64,000 nt of DNA, from assembly GCF_020463795.1 (NCBI RefSeq), contig NZ_CP080025.1, positions 4,337,501-4,401,500 on the forward strand, given 5' to 3'. The notes below the pieces were generated by a model. That model ran no database searches, was not told the origin of the DNA, and saw only the letters and a program-made list of their open reading frames with translations. Within the stretch, counting starts at the first letter, position 1, and each line of letters starts with the position of its first letter. Of this stretch, positions 52,846-61,195 are shown one piece after another. The translations under genes and the position numbers were made by a program. The stretch comes from Echinicola marina. GTDB taxonomy: Bacteria; Bacteroidota; Bacteroidia; Cytophagales; Cyclobacteriaceae.

Positions 52846-54704
52846 CTTTTAACTTCTCCTTTCTTGATATATGCCTGTTCAGGATGATTAATCAATTCGG
52901 GATGAAGGTATTTTAGTTCTCCAGATTTGATCATTTCTTTAAGGTATTGCCGCTTTATATATTTTTCACCTTTACCTAATATGTTGGCGATATGGGAAGC
53001 TTTCACCGCTCTTTCTGCACATATTTCCTTTATAATTTCCCCAACCTTTTTGTGATCATGTTCCCTCTGATTTAGTTCGTTGATTCGATTTTCCAGTTCC
53101 TTGCTAATGGTAGGTGGTGTACTTAAATCCTGGGCTAGGTTACTTAAATCTTGAGGTGGTGTACTTAAATGCTGAGCTAGGGTACTTAATTCTTGGGGTG
53201 GTGCACTTAAATCCTGAGCTGGGGTACTTAATTTTTTTCCGGCGATATAATAAGTTCCTTTTCCTTTACCCTTCGGCTCTAACAGATCATGATTTTTTAA
53301 TGATCTAAGTTCGATACTGGCCTTTAAAGTGTCACAATCCGCCATCTGACGATATTTATGATTATCTATGGCTCCAACTTCCCTTACAAAAATCAACGCT
53401 TGCTTTTGACTGTCGTTCAACTGTAACCCAGCAAACTGAGCCAACCAATCTACATCTTGTTGATCAAGAAAATGATGGAGCAATAAGCGGGTTACAAATT
53501 GGTTGTTATTCCTATCAGAATCGAATGTAGGAGGGGCCAAGTGAGAAGAAGCCATTAATTTTCTCATGGCCCGAATACCCGACCCTTTGGTCTCAGCTAA
53601 GTTCGTCTCATGAAATACTGCTGCAATAAATGGGTTTCTCGTTTCACTTCCTGGTTCTCCCAATTTGTCTTCAGCCTTAAGTGAATAACCTGGGTTGATA
53701 ATCTCAATACGATTATCATATCGGATCACCTGAATGGGTCTATGCTCACGGTAGGATCTGTGCATTACAGCATTGACGATGGCTTCACGAAGCGCTTTCG
53801 ATGGAAGTCCAACGGATTTGGCTTGCATCTCTCCATCTGATAATAAAAATCCTCTTGGAAGATCATTGTTAATCGCTTCGATCAATCGAAAAACCAAAGT
53901 TAGAAGTGGTCCTCTCATATCTATGGTAGTGAACCTGTCATCAGGATCCTGTACCCAAACATTGCCTGGAACCCTGATATAATCAACCCTCAACATAGGC
54001 ATATGTGCTCTTAAAGCTTTAGAACTTCCAAAAAGCACTAATCCGGATAGGTTAAGTTCACTTTTGTTCTGTTTGTTCACACAGCCTAGGGCTTCCAAAA
54101 GCTCAGCATCAGAGTAGCTTAATTCTTCTGCTGCAGCATTTACTTTTTCACGAAGAGTCCTATACCTTTTAAGCGCATTTTCATCTATATCCTCAAGGCT
54201 AGTACCCGTAACCGGGGTCTGATCATAACCTTGATAGTCAGCATAAAAGACCCGCAAATCATCTTCATTGCACCTTTGATCTGTTGGGCCGATACGTCGG
54301 TATGCTCCCTGGGGAAGTCCATCCGCTTTGAAATAAAAAGGCTTTTGGTTAAGAGAAAGCTCATCCACACGAACTTTTATTATGGTATCACCATGCACTC
54401 TTTCCACCGTGACTTTAGGTCGTACAGGAATATTGAACATTGAGCTACACTGGCTGACAAAATCTTTCTGAAAACTATCCGGGTCGGTAATATGGACTGT
54501 TTTATATTGAGGAATAAGCGAAGCTTTATCTTCAGCTACACCCAATAAGATATAACCACCACCTAATGAGGGTTCATTCGCAAAAGCGCACACCGTCTCC
54601 ATGACTGAATGTGAACTTTCATGCCCTCCCTTTGCTTCTATCCAATCGCATTCGTCCTGTTGGTTCAACAGTTTAAACAATTCTTCTGCTGTATAATCCT
54701 TCAT
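52842..54704 (-). CDS. AlbA_2/Schlafen-type ATP-binding protein with repeat linker
   Basis: The 620-residue protein begins with an AlbA_2 (Schlafen-type) domain (CDWIEAKGGHESSHSVMETVCAFAN, partial; GGYILLGVAED), residues 1-150. A GHKL-like ATP-binding fold follows (KALREAIVNAVMHRSYREH and IRYDNRIEIINPG, with GSGIRAM), residues 300-420. The C-terminal half holds six copies of a seven-residue LSxxxQx unit (about residues 489-530) before a winged-helix-like end. These proteins are common in restriction loci and may be DNA- or RNA-binding accessory factors. It lies 1 nt after Mod and overlaps Res by 4 nt, so it is part of the operon. Its activity is unknown. Confidence 0.8.
   Translation of the reverse strand: MKDYTAEELFKLLNQQDECDWIEAKGGHESSHSVMETVCAFANEPSLGGGYILLGVAEDKASLIPQYKTVHITDPDSFQKDFVSQCSSMFNIPVRPKVTVERVHGDTIIKVRVDELSLNQKPFYFKADGLPQGAYRRIGPTDQRCNEDDLRVFYADYQGYDQTPVTGTSLEDIDENALKRYRTLREKVNAAAEELSYSDAELLEALGCVNKQNKSELNLSGLVLFGSSKALRAHMPMLRVDYIRVPGNVWVQDPDDRFTTIDMRGPLLTLVFRLIEAINNDLPRGFLLSDGEMQAKSVGLPSKALREAIVNAVMHRSYREHRPIQVIRYDNRIEIINPGYSLKAEDKLGEPGSETRNPFIAAVFHETNLAETKGSGIRAMRKLMASSHLAPPTFDSDRNNNQFVTRLLLHHFLDQQDVDWLAQFAGLQLNDSQKQALIFVREVGAIDNHKYRQMADCDTLKASIELRSLKNHDLLEPKGKGKGTYYIAGKKLSTPAQDLSAPPQELSTLAQHLSTPPQDLSNLAQDLSTPPTISKELENRINELNQREHDHKKVGEIIKEICAERAVKASHIANILGKGEKYIKRQYLKEMIKSGELKYLHPELINHPEQAYIKKGEVKR
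53113..53238 (-). repeat. 42-bp tandem repeat (3 copies) inside the AlbA_2 gene
   Basis: Three consecutive 42-bp copies (53113-53154, 53155-53196, 53197-53238) differ at a few positions. Each encodes 14 residues, that is two heptads of the LSTPPQD / LSNLAQD type. Changes in copy number would keep the frame. Confidence 0.85.
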
Positions 54705-54705
54705 A

Positions 54706-56598
54706 TCAGATCACTTTCATTTCTGTTTCTGGACTTAACTGCTTTAGTAACTGACGGACATTCACCTTGGCGGTATCGTTTTTAAAGCCGCTGTCTCGGA
54801 ATACCACCCTAAGTGGTTCATCCTTGGCGATTTCTTTGGCAAAGTCTTCATCGATGCCCTGATCAAAACAGGCATAAAGGGAATTTTCAGCTACCATATA
54901 GACTTTCTTTCCAATAATATCCCTAGTCCTGATTTTTAAGCTCAGCGAAAGTCCCCAGTCCAACATGATCTGTGCCAGCAAATCATCCGGTGTACGGTCG
55001 GGCTTGACATTATCGGCAAAGGCATCCAACTGGCTCTGCTGATAGTCCTGAGGACGGTAATAGACATCCTGCATATTACTGCTGTCCAGACGATAGACAC
55101 GGAAACCGTAATCAATATCCGCATTGGTTTCTTCCTTGATCTTTTTTGCTGCTCTTCGGATTCGTTCTTTGCCTATTTCGCTGATATTTTTGTAACCTGC
55201 TTTGTAGGCATCACTTTTTTCATCCGTTTCTTCAGGAAGTTGTACTTGGATATATTTTCTTTTTCCGGAATCTTCGGCATTCTGTTTTAAAATAGCGTGG
55301 GCCGAGGATGCAGACCCAGAAAAGAAATCAAGAATAATGTCGCTGTCTTTCATTCCCATCCTGACAGCCTTTTGGATTAGGCTAAATGGTTTTGGAAAGT
55401 CAAAAACTTTATTCTTCATTAAATCTTGTAAGTATTTACTTGCTTCATCAGTTGTTCCAGTCTCTTGTCTGGTCCAAAAATTTACTGGAACCATTCCTTT
55501 ATCCATTTCAGACAAAAATCTTTTTAATCTTGGGTAGGTATTTCCTCCATCCTTTCCCCAATAAAGTCTATTCTCTGATTGATGTTTTTGGTATTTGGAA
55601 AATTCATACTTCCATGCATTAGTCGGGTGAACTACTTTTTCTCCAGTTATTGGATTAATTAGTTCGTATGATAAATTAGGTCTTTGTTCCTTTGTTGCTG
55701 GATTAACGTATGATACACTTGTCCAAACCCCTCTAGGATCATTATCAGGATTTGAATACGTGGAATCCGCTTTTTCATTTCTTGGTTCCTTTATTTCTGA
55801 AAGAGAATCTGATTTTCTAAAACATAGTATATGCTCTGTCAGGGTAGCAAAAGTTTTTGAATTATTGCTTCTAGTAAAGCGCTTTTCCCAAACGATACTA
55901 GTTAGGAAATTACTCTCACCAAATATCTCATCACAAATTTTTCGAAGATTGTGAACTTCATTATCGTCAATAGAAATAAATATGACTCCGTCTGAAGTCA
56001 ATAGGTTTCTAGCTAATTTCAATCTAGGGTACATCATGCTTAGCCAATCAGAGTGGTAGCGGCCAGCAGTGGCAGGATTATCCTTTAGTCCAGAAAGTTT
56101 TTTGCCTTCTTCATCAACAAGTCCGCTTTCTAGGTCAGATTCTTTAGCCTTTTTTTTGAAGTCATCTACATAAACAAAATCATTTCCGGTATTATAAGGA
56201 GGATCTATATAGATCATTTTGATCTTACCCAAATAACTTTCCTGAAGGAGTTTTAGCACTTCCAGATTATCTCCTTCGATATAGATATTTTCGGTATTGT
56301 CGAAATCCACTGAGTCTTCTCGTACCGGGCGCAGGGTTTTAGTAGTGGGCAAATTGGCGGTGACGATGGCTTCTCGTTTTCCGGGCCATTCCAGCCGGTA
56401 GCGCTCCTTGATGCCTTCCACTACAGCATGGCTAAGCTCTTGCTTCAGCAGGTCGAAATCTATGCTTCTGCTGAGCTCAGTGCCATTGGTTGTTTCCACT
56501 TCTGATTCGGTGATGCAGTTTGGAAAAAGTTGAGCCAGTTTATCAAAATTTTCTTTGACCAAGTCTGGGGACTTTAAGTCCAGTTTATCTATACTCAT
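54706..56598 (-). CDS. mod: Type III-like DNA adenine methyltransferase (Mod)
   Basis: The 630-residue N6-adenine methyltransferase has motif IV DPPY at residues 132-135 (YIDPPYNTGNDF) before motif I (DIILDFFSGSASSAHA, near 423), the beta order of type III Mod. The central variable part (about 190-400) is the likely target-recognition region. It modifies host DNA so that Res cuts only unmodified DNA. It begins 11 nt after a small XRE regulator and ends 1 nt before the AlbA_2 gene. The target sequence cannot be read from the protein. Confidence 0.93.
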   Translation of the reverse strand: MSIDKLDLKSPDLVKENFDKLAQLFPNCITESEVETTNGTELSRSIDFDLLKQELSHAVVEGIKERYRLEWPGKREAIVTANLPTTKTLRPVREDSVDFDNTENIYIEGDNLEVLKLLQESYLGKIKMIYIDPPYNTGNDFVYVDDFKKKAKESDLESGLVDEEGKKLSGLKDNPATAGRYHSDWLSMMYPRLKLARNLLTSDGVIFISIDDNEVHNLRKICDEIFGESNFLTSIVWEKRFTRSNNSKTFATLTEHILCFRKSDSLSEIKEPRNEKADSTYSNPDNDPRGVWTSVSYVNPATKEQRPNLSYELINPITGEKVVHPTNAWKYEFSKYQKHQSENRLYWGKDGGNTYPRLKRFLSEMDKGMVPVNFWTRQETGTTDEASKYLQDLMKNKVFDFPKPFSLIQKAVRMGMKDSDIILDFFSGSASSAHAILKQNAEDSGKRKYIQVQLPEETDEKSDAYKAGYKNISEIGKERIRRAAKKIKEETNADIDYGFRVYRLDSSNMQDVYYRPQDYQQSQLDAFADNVKPDRTPDDLLAQIMLDWGLSLSLKIRTRDIIGKKVYMVAENSLYACFDQGIDEDFAKEIAKDEPLRVVFRDSGFKNDTAKVNVRQLLKQLSPETEMKVI

Positions 56599-56609
56599 AT
56601 CGCTAAAGT

Positions 56610-56900
56610 TCAGATTGAATGGTTTTTATTATAGGTTTGCAAGGCTAAGCTGAGGGCTTGTGGAATATAGGCTTCTCCTTCGGTGGTTTTCAGGATTTTA
56701 TCCGCCAGCCATAAGGTTAGTAATTCTTCCTGGGACTGATGGAAGATTTTAGCCAGCTCGATAATATCTTCTTTTCTAAAAAGGCGATCTCCACGCTCCA
56801 TTTTACTGAGTAGTGCTGTATCCATGTCCAGCTGTGCGGCAAGCTGCCGAAGCAGGATATTTTCACCTTCACGGAGTTCCCGTATTTTATCTCCAATCAT
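56610..56900 (-). CDS. XRE-type regulator, first gene of the restriction operon
   Basis: The 96-residue protein has an HTH (IRELREGENILLRQLAAQL, then DTALLSKMERGDR) typical of XRE/Cro repressors, and a short C-terminal tail. It sits 11 nt upstream of mod and shares its strand, the position of a controller (C-protein-like) that delays restriction when the system enters a new host. It and the next XRE gene are divergent, with a 257-nt gap between them that should hold their promoters. Confidence 0.88.
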   Translation of the reverse strand: MIGDKIRELREGENILLRQLAAQLDMDTALLSKMERGDRLFRKEDIIELAKIFHQSQEELLTLWLADKILKTTEGEAYIPQALSLALQTYNKNHSI

Positions 56901-57157
56901 TTTAAGTCTATTTGATTATTGACTTGACAAATTTTGACTAAAATAGGAAATTATGCGAGGATTTCAGCTGGGATAGCGAAATATTTTATCAGTTTTGAAG
57001 GGCAAGAATTTTCCTGGTCATAGAGACATTCTGAATGACACATACTAAAAACAATAAACGGTTTTTAAACCCTTAATCAGGACATTCTATCATTCCTTGT
57101 TTCCATAATATTCCATTTTTCGTAACTTGTACTTTAGTTTTTTAGCAACCAAGCCAT

Positions 57158-57583
57158 ATGACAAATTCAACTTCAAGAAATATCCATCAAGGAAGAAATA
57201 TCAAACGCTTTAGGGAAATGCTCGGTATCAAACAAGATTCCTTGGCACACGAAATGGGAGAGGATTGGTCTCAAAAGAAAATTTCCTTATTGGAACAAAA
57301 AGAGACTATCGAAGAAGACATTCTCCGCCAAGTTTCTGAAATCCTTCATATCCCTGTCGAAGCCATCCAAAATTTTGATGAAGAGCAGGCGGTGAATATT
57401 ATTTCGAATACCTTTCATGCTAACGATAGCGCCACAGGCTTCATATATAATAACTATCCTACCTTTCATCCTGTAGACAAGTTGATCCAGCTCCATGAAG
57501 AGAAAATCGCCTTGTATGAGAGAATGTTAAAGGAAAAGGATGAGATGATGGCAAGATTAGAGCGGTTAATTACTAATAAATAG
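57158..57583 (+). CDS. XRE-family regulator with a C-terminal coiled coil
   Basis: The 141-residue protein has an HTH in residues 10-65 (QGRNIKRFREMLGIKQDSLA, then WSQKKISLLEQKE). It is followed by a linker and a C-terminal coiled coil (KLIQLHEEKIALYERMLKEK). It is divergent from the restriction operon, so it may regulate it or the antitoxin-like gene downstream. Similar proteins are common in Bacteroidota genomes as stand-alone regulators. The target is unknown. Confidence 0.82.
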   Translation: MTNSTSRNIHQGRNIKRFREMLGIKQDSLAHEMGEDWSQKKISLLEQKETIEEDILRQVSEILHIPVEAIQNFDEEQAVNIISNTFHANDSATGFIYNNYPTFHPVDKLIQLHEEKIALYERMLKEKDEMMARLERLITNK

Positions 57584-57639
57584 AATTTTGCCAAGTAGAC
57601 TTGAATAATTTTATCTACTGCTTGATTTACTAGTTTTTG

Positions 57640-57779
57640 ACTTTGGTTTAATAGTAGGTATATATAGATATAAATCTATGTGAATATGGACATATTTGTA
57701 TATACAGATATAGGAATATATGCATATATAAGTATCTTGAAATAAGTGAATTGTATATCCAAATCTATAAAATAGTTAA
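57640..57779 (+). repeat. AT-rich degenerate repeat with palindromes
   Basis: The region is almost entirely A/T, with recurring GATATA / TATATA blocks and palindromes such as TATATGCATATA (57717-57728) and ATAGAT-ATAA-ATCTAT. It directly precedes the small antitoxin-like gene and may contain its operator and promoter. It does not resemble a CRISPR array. Confidence 0.5.
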
Positions 57780-57968
57780 ATGGAAACTTTCCTAATCGAG
57801 ATAGAAGATCAAGAAAAAGCGGATGCCATTAAAGCTGTGTTAAAAGCACTTAAAGTAGAGTTCAAGGTTTCCGCTGATTCTTCTGAATCCAAGCGGATTG
57901 CAGAAAGTGCTGCCCAAGGGTATAAGGAGATGCTGGAAATTGAAAAAGGGGAAAAAGAAGCTAAATAA
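57780..57968 (+). CDS. Small DUF2683/antitoxin-like protein, no toxin partner seen
   Basis: The 62-residue protein reads METFLIEIEDQEKADAIKAV, then a mostly helical acidic chain ending GEKEAK. Its size and helical, acidic character fit DUF2683-type antitoxins that usually precede a RelE/YafQ-like toxin. Here no toxin frame follows. The next 100 bases hold only a terminator. It is preceded by an AT-rich palindromic region. It may be an orphan antitoxin or a small regulator. Confidence 0.6.
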   Translation: METFLIEIEDQEKADAIKAVLKALKVEFKVSADSSESKRIAESAAQGYKEMLEIEKGEKEAK

Positions 57969-58033
57969 TACCCTTCATTCAAAGAAATATAATATTTCTT
58001 TCATCATCATTAACAACCATTATATTTTCAGGT

Positions 58034-58070
58034 AAAAGCATGGCAGCTAATAATATCTGCCATGCTTTTT
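58034..58070. terminator. Strong bidirectional terminator
   Basis: A 13-bp perfect stem (58034-58046 with 58057-58069) with a 10-nt loop has an A-run at its left and a T-run at its right. It ends both the antitoxin-like gene (plus) and the subtilase gene (minus). Confidence 0.88.
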
Positions 58071-58117
58071 AAAATTTTTCTTTATACTCTTTCTACTTAC
58101 AGATAGATTCGAACCCT

Positions 58118-60535
58118 TTATCTTTCAACTCGAATCTTTTCACGTATGATACCTTCTTTGTGAATTAAATGAATATAATAAAATCCATTTTTTAGATCTC
58201 TTACATTTATACTTGTTTTTAATGTTGAAACCTGTTTCGAAATCATTTCATCCCCTGATGGGGAATATATTTTAAGTTCATATAAATACTCACCAGTATT
58301 TTCAAGACGAAAATCCGTTGTATCTACTTCAACAGTGAGGTTCTCTGAAACAGGATTTGGATACACATTTAGAGCCATTTGATTGTTACAGGAAGGATCA
58401 GAAAAACACTGGCAATAATATCCGTCTGTGTAGGCATTAATAACATGACTTGTTGAACAAGTCCCATCAGACATTTGCAAAGTAAGATTAAAATATTCAG
58501 GATCATCTGACAGTACCGCTACTATTCGATCTCCATTTTGGACAATCCATACATTTGGATTATCCACTGACCAAGTATAGGTAACTCCTGGAATATCAGG
58601 TGCACTCCAATACGGATTGGCATGACATGGATCCTGTCCCGGAGGAAAATAGGTTATTTGTGGCTGCCCAGGCCAAAAGTTTTGGGAAATTTCTACATCT
58701 CCACAATCACTTGAAACATTAAAGGTTATTTTTGGAGTTCGGCCGGTATAAGTACTTGCAAATAGTTCAACAAATGCAGATGAGCCAGTACCATTACTAT
58801 TTGTAAAAGGAGAAGTCGGGGTTACAGACCATGTAACGGTACTCCCCGCAGGTGTGTTTGGAAGTGTAAATGTTCCACTACCTGAACATAGAAGGGAAGA
58901 ACCAGAAACAGTCGGTAGCGCTGATTGCAATGCAGCTTGGGCATTTAAACGTCCGAATCCGAATGTATTATCAAAACCACTGCTCCCCATATCTGTAGCA
59001 GTCTGCTGTAAAATATTTCTCATTTGCGGTTCTGTCAAACTGGGGTTAACCGATAGCATTAATGAAGCAACACCCGATACTTGTGGACAAGCTGCAGAGG
59101 TACCACTAAAAGTATCTGTATAATTGCCCGCGTTATAACCGTTAGCTCCCATCCTGTCTGTAGTAGTTAAATCAGCAAGCTGACCTACACCTCCTGATGG
59201 GGCAACTAAATCCATCTCCGGTCCTCGACTACTGTAGTTCCATATTGTTCCACTTGGAGCGATGGCACCAACAGTTATTACACCTGGGACATTTGCAGGA
59301 AAGTTTACACCACTATAACAATCGTCGCAACCAAAATCTGAATGATTATTTCCAGATGAAAAGACCACTAAACTCCCTAAATCACCTCTTCCTTCTGTTC
59401 TTGCACGGCCAATCGCATCTTCGATATTATCAAACCACGCACCCTCATTACGATAACTCCAGGAATTGCTTAATATATCTGCTTCTCCATCTTCCCAAGC
59501 CCAGTCTATTGCATCCCTTATATCTTCGCATGTCTCATTAGAAACAGAAACGAGTTGGCCATTTTGATCAACAAAAGTAGTATAATCATTAAAAATATTT
59601 ACGGGAATAATATCTGTACATGGGGCAATACCGGCTATTCCTACATTGTCTTGAGAAGCAGCAATGATTCCTGCACATGCTTGACCATGACCTATTATAA
59701 CATTCGTTCCTAAGGGAACTGGAAAGACAGGAGCACCAAAGCCAGTTGGATCAGTAGGAGTGAAACCTTGAAGGACTCTTCCATCAATATCTTCATGGTT
59801 TTCAACTCCATCATCAATAACAGCTACCCTTACTTCACCTACCCCCGTAGAAATTCCCCATGCTTGTGGTGCATTGATATCAATATTATTTCCTTGGTTA
59901 AGGTAATATTGATCAGGATATAAGGGGTCAGTAGGGGTATAGGGAATTGCAATTTGATTTTTTAAAATCTGAGCACGAAAATTTGGATGGCAGTAATCCA
60001 CTAATTCACTTTCATAAATCAAATTGGATAGACTGAGAACTTTGTCCCAATCCTTAATTACTATTTTGTAAGTGTTGTGCTTTTTTTCTTTCAATGACTC
60101 ATACTCATCTTTTATTAAATTTAGTATACTATCAATATGAACCCCATTCTTTGGTTTAAGTAAAATTTCTCCATTTGTAAAAATGGGGTTGTCGTCATTC
60201 ATAAAAGTTAACCCATATGCACCAGATTCAATTTCAGGGTTTTCATCTAATATTCTTTTAATATCTAAATTAGCATTTTTAGATTTAACGATAATTTCTC
60301 GTTTTGATGTTTTACTAACAGAATTGGTGAGATCTTTTTTTTTGATTTTTGAGACCAATGCTTCCATGTCTATGTCTGGTCTCCCCCTTAAAAGTATTGA
60401 GTTTTTATCCATAGATAAAAAATTCTTTTTCCCATTTGACCAATAATAGGTCTCTTCTCTTGAAATTGAAGATATTATAAAAACAATAAGTAAAAGGATA
60501 AAAAAAGTTTTTAAGTGTTTCATTTTTAGGGACAT
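58118..60535 (-). CDS. Secreted S8 subtilisin-type serine protease with T9SS C-terminal signal
   Basis: The 805-residue protein has a signal peptide (KTFFILLLIVFIISSIS), a propeptide of about 160 residues, then an S8 domain. The catalytic triad is Asp in VAVIDDGVENH (near 242), His in IIGHGQACAGI (near 282) and Ser in FSGTSAACPQVSG (near 478). Beta-rich modules follow, and the last 90 residues carry a type A sorting domain (NVYPNPVSENLTVEV and a terminal IREKIRVER), which directs export by the type IX system. It is probably a surface or extracellular protease. The start overlaps the lipoprotein gene by 10 nt. An ATG at 60523 is an alternative. Confidence 0.92.
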   Translation of the reverse strand: MSLKMKHLKTFFILLLIVFIISSISREETYYWSNGKKNFLSMDKNSILLRGRPDIDMEALVSKIKKKDLTNSVSKTSKREIIVKSKNANLDIKRILDENPEIESGAYGLTFMNDDNPIFTNGEILLKPKNGVHIDSILNLIKDEYESLKEKKHNTYKIVIKDWDKVLSLSNLIYESELVDYCHPNFRAQILKNQIAIPYTPTDPLYPDQYYLNQGNNIDINAPQAWGISTGVGEVRVAVIDDGVENHEDIDGRVLQGFTPTDPTGFGAPVFPVPLGTNVIIGHGQACAGIIAASQDNVGIAGIAPCTDIIPVNIFNDYTTFVDQNGQLVSVSNETCEDIRDAIDWAWEDGEADILSNSWSYRNEGAWFDNIEDAIGRARTEGRGDLGSLVVFSSGNNHSDFGCDDCYSGVNFPANVPGVITVGAIAPSGTIWNYSSRGPEMDLVAPSGGVGQLADLTTTDRMGANGYNAGNYTDTFSGTSAACPQVSGVASLMLSVNPSLTEPQMRNILQQTATDMGSSGFDNTFGFGRLNAQAALQSALPTVSGSSLLCSGSGTFTLPNTPAGSTVTWSVTPTSPFTNSNGTGSSAFVELFASTYTGRTPKITFNVSSDCGDVEISQNFWPGQPQITYFPPGQDPCHANPYWSAPDIPGVTYTWSVDNPNVWIVQNGDRIVAVLSDDPEYFNLTLQMSDGTCSTSHVINAYTDGYYCQCFSDPSCNNQMALNVYPNPVSENLTVEVDTTDFRLENTGEYLYELKIYSPSGDEMISKQVSTLKTSINVRDLKNGFYYIHLIHKEGIIREKIRVER

Positions 60536-60900
60536 TTTATGGTTGAATAATCATTTAATTTTACATATGGTACTGGTACAGGGAAAGTGTTCGAAGGGCA
60601 AATTTGACTTTGGTATTCTGGTTTTTCGTCTGTGCCGTAAAGACTATAATTGATATATATTATCTCGTCCTTGGGTATTACTGCCCCCGTAAACTGGACA
60701 ACATTATCATATTTTTGTTCGTACCAGTCTAATTCCCTGCCCTTTACAGGGCCGCTTAGAATCTGAACAATATTTACATTATAACATGACTGATATCCAA
60801 TTACCTTAGCCTTTATGCATCCAGGATTTGGCACTTCTTCACATCCTGAAAAGATGAAAATAGCAATCAATGCTAGGAGAAAATTTTTTGGATTTTTCAT
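60526..60900 (-). CDS. Small Cys-containing lipoprotein, unknown
   Basis: From the ATG at 60900 (the longer in-frame TTG at 60909 is less likely) this 124-residue protein has a lipoprotein signal, LALIAIFIFSGC. The mature part has a few cysteines (CIKAKVIGYQSC, ICPS) that may form disulfides and no family I recognise. It overlaps the subtilase start by 10 nt, so the two are translated together and may be partners, for example as an inhibitor or maturation helper. That role is a guess. Confidence 0.62.
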   Translation of the reverse strand: MKNPKNFLLALIAIFIFSGCEEVPNPGCIKAKVIGYQSCYNVNIVQILSGPVKGRELDWYEQKYDNVVQFTGAVIPKDEIIYINYSLYGTDEKPEYQSQICPSNTFPVPVPYVKLNDYSTIKCP

Positions 60901-61195
60901 AGTATACAAAATTTAGTATAGAAATCTTTTTTCTACATAGACGGAAGATAAAATGCTTTCGCGACATCAAAACAGCAAATTTGGATTATATTATTTAGTA
61001 AAATATTATCAATGAATGATAATCTAATTCATATTTCTCTTGAAAAATGCATCCTTTCATTTAAATATATTAAATATTTTTTTTTTTTAATTCATTTATA
61101 TGAAAGGAATAGTCAATTTATTCAAATTTCTTATTCAAGAATGATTCGAGGTAGCCAAGCATGAATGTTAAATACTTAGCTGCTAACCATACATA

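Noticed and set aside
57640-57760. Possible CRISPR or satellite array
   Set aside because: The AT-rich blocks have no constant repeat and spacer lengths and no cas genes are near.
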